From: Gemmataceae bacterium
Lineage (GTDB): Bacteria; Planctomycetota; Planctomycetia; Gemmatales; Gemmataceae
NCBI GenBank assembly: GCA_020847555.1
Contig: JADLBT010000168.1
Span: 1-9,632, forward strand
Direction: 5' to 3'
Length of the DNA stretch: 9,632 nucleotides
Made by a program: the position numbers and the translations under genes. Positions 5,687 through 9,632 of the stretch are shown here, piece after piece. Under the pieces are notes generated by a model. That model worked only from the letters and a program-made list of their open reading frames with translations. It had not been told where the DNA came from and made no database searches. Every line of letters begins with the position of its first letter. The first letter of the stretch is position 1.

Positions 5687-6286
5687 ATGGCCAAGGCTCC
5701 GCTGATCATCCTGTCCGGTCCGAGCGGGAGTGGAAAATCGACGGTCATCGAGCGCTTGCTCGCGGCTGGCGAATTCCCGCTGCGGTTGTCCGTGTCCGCG
5801 ACGACCCGGGGGCGACGCGAATACGAGCGCGAGGGACAGCATTACCACTTCTGGACGCGCGAGCAGTTCGAGGCGGGGATCGAGGCCGGAGCGTTCCTGG
5901 AGTGGGCAGCCGTGTTCGGCAACTACTACGGGACGCCGCGCGACGAGGTGGATCCGTACCGGGCGCGCGGCATCGGGGTGATCCTCGACATCGACGTGCA
6001 GGGGGCAGCCCAGGTGCGCACCCACTGCTCTGATGCGGTGTCCATCTTCCTGCGGGCGTCCTCCCTGGACAGCGAGGTCGAGCTAAAGACGCTTGAGGAT
6101 CGGTTGCGGCAGCGGGGGACGGAGAGCGAGGAGACGATCCGGCGCCGCCTGGACGGGGCGCGGCGCGAGCTGGAGCGGGCGGGGGAGTACGATTTTCAGG
6201 TGATCAACGAGGTCCGGGACCGGGCGGTCGCCCAGGTGAGCGCCATTCTGCGGCCTCTGTTCGCGAGGAGGGACAGCGATGCATGA
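5687..6286 (+). CDS. gmk: Guanylate kinase
   Basis: This 199-aa cytoplasmic enzyme phosphorylates GMP to GDP with ATP, an essential step in purine nucleotide supply. The P-loop GPSGSGKST is at 11-19. The GMP-binding region SATTRGRREYEREGQHYHF (37-55) keeps the TTRxxR and ExxGxxYxF pattern. FLEWAAVFGNYYGTP (70-84), ILDIDVQGAAQVR (99-111) and the lid-associated RLRQRGTESEETIRRRL (139-155) follow in the usual order. A few extra residues precede RLRQRG. The ATG at 5687 is fixed by the family N-terminus, yet no Shine-Dalgarno is visible (CCCCTGACCTC precedes it), and a hairpin-forming repeat ends just upstream. The stop overlaps the start of the omega gene, suggesting coupled translation. Confidence 0.95.
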   Translation: MAKAPLIILSGPSGSGKSTVIERLLAAGEFPLRLSVSATTRGRREYEREGQHYHFWTREQFEAGIEAGAFLEWAAVFGNYYGTPRDEVDPYRARGIGVILDIDVQGAAQVRTHCSDAVSIFLRASSLDSEVELKTLEDRLRQRGTESEETIRRRLDGARRELERAGEYDFQVINEVRDRAVAQVSAILRPLFARRDSDA

Positions 6287-6563
6287 CGATCTGAAAGAAG
6301 AGGGGATCGTGAACAAGGTCGGCGGGCGGTTCAAGCTCTCGACCCTGATTCAGAAGCGCATGGTCGCCCTGAATACCGGCGCCAAGCCACTGGTGGACGT
6401 CAAGGGCGGGGACAAGCTGGCGATCGTGATCCAGGAGATCCTGCAGGACAAGATCTTCCTCGACGCCTCCGGCGTGGTCCAGGGCCGCGGCACCACCCCC
6501 GGCGACGCTGCCCGCCGCGCCATGCTCACCGACATCTCCGACGCCGCCCCGGCCGACGATTAA
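6279..6563 (+). CDS. rpoZ: DNA-directed RNA polymerase omega subunit-like protein
   Basis: This 94-aa protein starts inside the end of gmk (8-nt overlap) with a strong AGGAGGG site at 6266-6272. The central part, GGRFKLSTLIQKRMVALNTGA (residues about 15-35), matches the omega-subunit pattern of Arg-Phe/Tyr, a helix with a basic pair, and small residues before a Pro. It is followed by a helix LAIVIQEILQDKI, as in RpoZ (usually ALREI-x-x-G-x-I). Omega helps assembly of the RNA polymerase core by chaperoning beta-prime. The protein is divergent in sequence, but the position directly after gmk is the classical rpoZ locus and supports the call. Confidence 0.85.
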   Translation: MHDDLKEEGIVNKVGGRFKLSTLIQKRMVALNTGAKPLVDVKGGDKLAIVIQEILQDKIFLDASGVVQGRGTTPGDAARRAMLTDISDAAPADD

Positions 6564-6565
6564 AC

Positions 6566-6615
6566 GTGACAGGGGGACAGGGTGACAGGAACCCAACTTC
6601 CTGTCACTCTGTCAC
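6566..6615. repeat. Inverted repeat of 8-nt units after rpoZ
   Basis: Three tandem 8-nt units, GTGACAGG, GGGACAGG and GTGACAGG (6566-6589), face two inverted units, CCTGTCAC and TCTGTCAC (6600-6615). The inner arms GTGACAGGAA (6582-6591) and TTCCTGTCAC (6598-6607) pair perfectly around a 6-nt loop. No T-tract follows. The element starts three bases after the rpoZ stop and ends just before the ribosome binding site (GAGG, 6622-6625) of the next gene. Confidence 0.7.
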
Positions 6616-6632
6616 TCACATGAGGTGCCACC

Positions 6633-7622
6633 ATGGCGGAACCAACCCCCCCGCTCACCGCGGACCGCCCCGGTGAGCCGCTCGTCTACCGCCCGCTGTC
6701 CGGTCTGGCCATCCTCGGCCTGGCCTGCGGGGTGATCTACGGGATCCTGGTCGTCGTCAGTGTCGCCCTTGCCTTCTTCCGGCACGAACCTTTCCTCCTG
6801 CCGTCCTGGCTGCTGCTGCTGGCGGCCGCGGGCTTTGGACTGTCGGTGCTGGCGCTGCGGCAGATCCGTAACTCGGAGGGCACCCGCGCCGGGACCGGAC
6901 TGGCCCGACTCGGGTTGTGGGTGAGCCTGCTCGCTGGCCTCGGCTACGGCACCTACTCCGCGTTCACCGGCCTGGCGATCCGGCAGCAGGCCAACCGCTT
7001 CCTGACCGAGAAGGAACAGGGGAAAGCCGCCTCGTCCGGGTTCTTCCCCCACCTCCAGGCAGGCGACATCGAGGCCGCGTACCTCCTGACCCTCGCCCCA
7101 CGGCTGCGGACCAATCGGGCGGACGCCATCGCGCAGGGTCTGACGGCGACAGACGAGAAGAACCCGAAGGGACAGCTGACGATCTTCGCCGAGGCAGACT
7201 TCGTGCAGCTGCTCCAGGATCCGAAAGCCAGGGTCGAGCCGCAGGGAGTGCGCACCTGGGCGTATGAGGGCAAGGGGTACAAGGTCGAGCGGATCTATCG
7301 GATCGTGACGCCAGAGGGCAGCTTCGAGATGCCGGTGACCGTCCAGAGCGCGGACAGCGACGACCCCCGCGAGGGGCGCCGGTGGCGGGTTCTCTGGTCC
7401 CCGGGCGAGCCGCTGCAACGCCTCCCGCATCTGACGACCGACCTCGGCGACAAGATGCGCCGGATGCGCGGCCGGGCGATCGGCTTCGTGCAGACGTTTC
7501 TGCAGAACGTCGGCCAGCAGCGGATCATGGAGACGTACTTCGCCACCCGCGCGCCGTCGGAGCGGGCGAGCCTCCGCAAGTGGGCCGGGACCACTCCCGC
7601 GCTGTTGTGGGTCGATGCGTAG
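6633..7622 (+). CDS. Three-helix membrane protein (DUF4190-like N-terminus), cut by an in-frame TAG
   Basis: The visible product has 329 aa. Residues 1-22 are Pro-rich and cytoplasmic in style. Three membrane segments follow (about 23-49, 54-75 and 90-112), joined by LRQIRNSEGTRAGTGLARLG. This pattern resembles DUF4190-type membrane domains, which are frequent in planctomycetes. After residue 115 the protein is soluble, with no recognised enzyme motif. The frame ends at TAG (7620-7622), but coding-quality sequence continues in the same frame to 8135. The intact ancestor was therefore probably about 500 codons long, and this is an N-terminal piece or half of a pseudogene. The start has GAGG seven bases upstream. 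Function is unknown. A sensor or scaffold role would be guesswork. Confidence 0.7.
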   Translation: MAEPTPPLTADRPGEPLVYRPLSGLAILGLACGVIYGILVVVSVALAFFRHEPFLLPSWLLLLAAAGFGLSVLALRQIRNSEGTRAGTGLARLGLWVSLLAGLGYGTYSAFTGLAIRQQANRFLTEKEQGKAASSGFFPHLQAGDIEAAYLLTLAPRLRTNRADAIAQGLTATDEKNPKGQLTIFAEADFVQLLQDPKARVEPQGVRTWAYEGKGYKVERIYRIVTPEGSFEMPVTVQSADSDDPREGRRWRVLWSPGEPLQRLPHLTTDLGDKMRRMRGRAIGFVQTFLQNVGQQRIMETYFATRAPSERASLRKWAGTTPALLWVDA

Positions 7623-8135
7623 GCGCGGGCCGGGGCGGCCGCCGGGTCGCTGTCCGGCGGGCCGGTGAACCTGGTTGCCGCCGCCTACGGGGTGGCCGCC
7701 ACCCAGAATCAGGTTTCGCGTACCTACCTGCCGGGGCTGCACCAGCTTCTGCAGGGCACCGGGCCGGTCACCGCCAAGGGGCTCCGGACCGGGTCGGCGG
7801 AACTGGCTGACAAGCTGCGCGGCGTGCTGCCCTCGGCCTTCCTGTTGAACGGCTTCGCGAAGGCGCCGAACATCCCGGACCAGGAGGCGAAGGCGTTCAG
7901 CCCGTGGAAGGAGACCGATGGCAAGATCGAGGTGAGCGTTGCCGTCGAATTGATGCTCCCTAACCCGCTGCCCGCGGCCGAGACGCCGGAGATCCTCGTC
8001 CTCGGCAGGGCGATCGTCGCCGCCGACAAGAACCTCGACACGAGCCGTCCCGAGAGCCAGGACGCCTGGCGCCTGGTCCGGTTCGAGTTTCACCACGCCT
8101 ACCCGGTGCGGCCGGGAGCATTCCCTGGGAGGTAG
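7623..8135 (+). pseudogene. Continuation of the membrane protein gene after the in-frame TAG
   Basis: Directly after the TAG the same frame stays open for 170 codons and ends in TAG at 8133-8135. It encodes an Ala/Gly-rich stretch, then NLVAAAYGVAATQNQVSRTYL, and further on WKETDGKIEVSVAVELMLP and DAWRLVRFEFHHAYPV. Composition and codon use match the upstream part, and antisense frames look like artefacts. The first possible restart is GTG at 7665, without a Shine-Dalgarno, so independent translation is doubtful. I take it as the C-terminal soluble domain of the gene starting at 6633. No catalytic motif is recognised. Confidence 0.6.
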
Positions 8136-8162
8136 GGATTGGGGGCTGGGGGCTGGGGATCA
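8135..8162 (+). repeat. G-rich 7-nt tandem repeat with G-quadruplex pattern
   Basis: Four 7-nt units, GGGATTG, GGGGCTG, GGGGCTG and GGGATCA, start on the last base of a TAG stop codon. The plus strand has four G-runs of three or more within 24 bases (8135-8158), separated by loops of 3, 2 and 2 nt, fitting a canonical intramolecular G-quadruplex. Confidence 0.65.
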
Positions 8163-8166
8163 GGCC

Positions 8167-8238
8167 AAAGCCCACGGGCGGCGGCCCGTGGGCCAAGTCG
8201 GTAGAAACCTGGCCCACGGGCGGCGGCCCGTGGGCTTT
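8167..8238. terminator. Double palindrome between convergent genes, same family as the 3360 hairpin
   Basis: Two hairpins with identical arms GCCCACGGG and CCCGTGGGC lie at 8170-8193 and 8212-8235, each with loop CGGCGG. The outermost arms AAAGCCCACGGG (8167-8178) and CCCGTGGGCTTT (8227-8238) also pair with each other. The inner GCCCGTGGGCCA (8184-8195) pairs with TGGCCCACGGGC (8210-8221), so one long hairpin is an alternative fold. TTTGTTGTTT follows the second hairpin, suiting termination of the plus-strand gene. It lies between convergent genes, so it may serve both. Confidence 0.7.
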
Positions 8239-8261
8239 GTTGTTTCCCAACCTCTCTGCCC

Positions 8262-9632
8262 TCATTCTCCTGCTGCCTTCTGTAACTGACGCAGCTGCTC
8301 GGCCAGGTCGGGGTCGTTCGGACGCAGGCGGATCGCTTCGCGCTGGGTCGTCAGCGCCTGGCTCCGCAGCCCCGACTGGAACTGCGCTGCGGCGAGCCAG
8401 TGGAGGATCAGCCCGTCCCCGCGCTGCGTCAACTCCGCCGCCCGCGTCAGGTCCGTCAGCGCATCCCTCTCCAGCCGCTCCAGCCGTACCCGTCCCCGCA
8501 CGTAGTACGCCCGTCCTTCCCCCGGACTCAGCGACACCGCCCGCTCCGCATCCGCCAGCGCCCGGCTCAGCTGCCCGCGCCCCAGCGTCAGTTCGGCGCG
8601 CAGGGCGTAGGCCGGCCCAAAATCGACTCCTGTGGTGAACGCCCCCGCCAGCAGCGCTTCCACCCGGGCAGCCGGAGCGCCGGACCGCCGGGCGTGGTCC
8701 GCGGCGAGCAGGGCGTCGATCGCCACCGCCCACGGATACGCCTTCTCCAGCGGTGCCTCGAGGGCACGCAGGTACGCCTTGCGCCGCGCCGACACGCCGG
8801 CCGCCTCCTCCCGCGCCTGCCGCAGCGCCGCGGACGGCTTCGCCACCTGGGCGGCCGCGTCGGCGGTATCGATCGCCTCCTGGATGCGGCCGAGTGCGAG
8901 GTACGCATGGACCAGGCCTGCCAGCACGTTGTCCTCGCGGTTGGCTTTGCCCAGATGGAACACCGCCCGCTCGTGGTTGCCCCGCTGCAAATGCACCAGC
9001 CCGAGCACCCGCTGCGCCCGCGCGTCGAAGCGGTGCTCCTGAGCCCGCGTCGCCAGGTCGAGCGCGTCGTCGGCGCGGCCCAGCTCCAGGTGCCAGGCGG
9101 CGGCCCGCACCAGCCCGTCGGGGTCGTCGTTCACCAGGACGGTGTAGCGGCGCAGCTCCGTCAGCGCTTCCGCCCGGCGCCCCGCCGTCAGGGCCAGCCG
9201 CACCAGCGCAGCCGGCGGTCCGGGCGACTCCGGGCTCAGTTTCGCCGCGTGCCGGTAGGCCTTTGCCGCTTCCTCCACCTGGCCGAGTTGCTCATGTACC
9301 TCCCCCTGGAACTGCCACGCCGCCATCGTCCCGGCGCTCTCGGCGTCCGCAGCGCGGGCGGCGTCGAGGTGCTTCAGCGCCTCGGTCGGCTGTTTCGCCA
9401 GCACGCAGGCGCGAGCCAGCTGGTAGTGGGCCGGCCCGCGGACCGTCGGGGTGCCCTTCTCGGCCAGCGGCGCCAGCACGGCGCGGGCGCCGGCCGCGTC
9501 CTTCTGCCGCACGCGCACCTCGCCCAGCGCCAGCGCGTACTTTGACTCGTTCGGGAAGCGCCGCACCATCGCGCGGTAGGCTGCCTCCTCCTCTGCTGGC
9601 CCGGACGCGGTCTTGACTGTCATCTCCCACAA
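8262..9632 (-). CDS. Tetratricopeptide-repeat protein, partial at the window edge
   Basis: At least 456 aa are visible, and the frame is open to the right window edge, so the N-terminus is probably outside. The protein is almost entirely helical TPR-type repeats. Clear units include KYALALGEVRVRQKDAAGAR, AHYQLARACVLAKQPTEAL, then QFQGEVHEQLGQVEEAAKAY. Near the end AYYVRGRVRLERLERDAL leads into a last repeat ending REAIRLRPNDPDLAEQLRQL. The 34-residue spacing, with small residues at positions 8, 20 and 27, fits TPR. Such proteins form protein-binding scaffolds. In planctomycetes similar repeats also form the C-terminal part of Ser/Thr kinases, which cannot be excluded here. An ATG at 9623 exists but falls within repeat-like sequence and is not convincing as the true start. 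Confidence 0.8.
   Translation of the reverse strand: MWEMTVKTASGPAEEEAAYRAMVRRFPNESKYALALGEVRVRQKDAAGARAVLAPLAEKGTPTVRGPAHYQLARACVLAKQPTEALKHLDAARAADAESAGTMAAWQFQGEVHEQLGQVEEAAKAYRHAAKLSPESPGPPAALVRLALTAGRRAEALTELRRYTVLVNDDPDGLVRAAAWHLELGRADDALDLATRAQEHRFDARAQRVLGLVHLQRGNHERAVFHLGKANREDNVLAGLVHAYLALGRIQEAIDTADAAAQVAKPSAALRQAREEAAGVSARRKAYLRALEAPLEKAYPWAVAIDALLAADHARRSGAPAARVEALLAGAFTTGVDFGPAYALRAELTLGRGQLSRALADAERAVSLSPGEGRAYYVRGRVRLERLERDALTDLTRAAELTQRGDGLILHWLAAAQFQSGLRSQALTTQREAIRLRPNDPDLAEQLRQLQKAAGE

Noticed and set aside
4462..5748. Long minus-strand frame opposite secG, yicC and the start of gmk
   Set aside because: It crosses three well-supported plus-strand genes and shows no domain signature.
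7620..7622. TAG as a recoded amino acid (pyrrolysine or suppressor)
   Set aside because: TAG ends several other genes here, no suppressor tRNA or Pyl gene is in the window, and the following GCG does not resemble known readthrough contexts.
6612..8096. Long minus-strand frame opposite the membrane protein gene
   Set aside because: It is uninterrupted where the plus frame has a TAG, so it was considered. However, it is Arg/Gly/Gln-rich with no domains, while the plus strand shows membrane helices and a ribosome binding site.
8400..9545. Plus-strand frame opposite the TPR gene
   Set aside because: Its translation is Arg/Gln/Pro-rich low complexity. The minus strand shows clear TPR periodicity.
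1..9632. tRNA, rRNA, CRISPR array, or defence or biosynthetic gene cluster
   Set aside because: I found no cloverleaf-like sequence, regular spacer array, or nuclease, toxin or synthase gene set.

Overview
This is a GC-rich bacterial chromosome segment. The planctomycete order Gemmatales is the most likely source. The grounds are the secG-yicC-gmk-rpoZ run, a secreted His/Tyr/Pro-rich HEAT protein, a large TPR protein, a three-helix membrane protein of the style common in that group, and many intergenic palindromes. This placement rests on gene content and style and was not tested by a database search.

Layout, left to right. (1) 1-1537: an intact peptidase E gene (pepE, +) is followed by a second pepE copy that keeps only its C-terminal half. 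Between them lies a minus-strand fragment with a recombinase-like helix-turn-helix. (2) 1568-2149 (-): a CvpA-family membrane protein, ending almost against the pepE remnant. (3) 2472-3341 (+): an exported UlaG/UPF0173-type metallo-beta-lactamase-fold hydrolase. (4) 3410-4081 (-): a secreted HEAT-repeat protein, convergent with the hydrolase. The gap between them is a nested palindrome that includes both stop codons. (5) 4190-6563 (+): a housekeeping cluster of secG (protein export), yicC (RNA turnover), gmk (guanylate kinase) and rpoZ-like (RNA polymerase omega). secG has a good sigma70-type promoter that diverges from the HEAT gene promoter. (6) 6633-8135 (+): a three-helix membrane protein whose reading frame is split by one in-frame TAG. 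(7) 8262 to the window edge (-): a TPR protein running off the right end.

The housekeeping genes could be one transcription unit, but each junction differs. A strong hairpin lies between secG and yicC, a 7-nt-period inverted repeat between yicC and gmk, an 8-nt overlap joins gmk to rpoZ, and an 8-nt-period inverted repeat follows rpoZ.

I see no defence system, CRISPR array, RNA gene or biosynthetic cluster. The most unusual material is the intergenic DNA. Palindromes with arms AAAGCCCACGGG / CCCGTGGGCTTT sit in the two larger convergent gaps. Short-period G-rich repeats begin within a few bases of three different stop codons. The pepE remnant with its grafted HTH piece and the TAG-split membrane protein gene are signs of recent gene decay.
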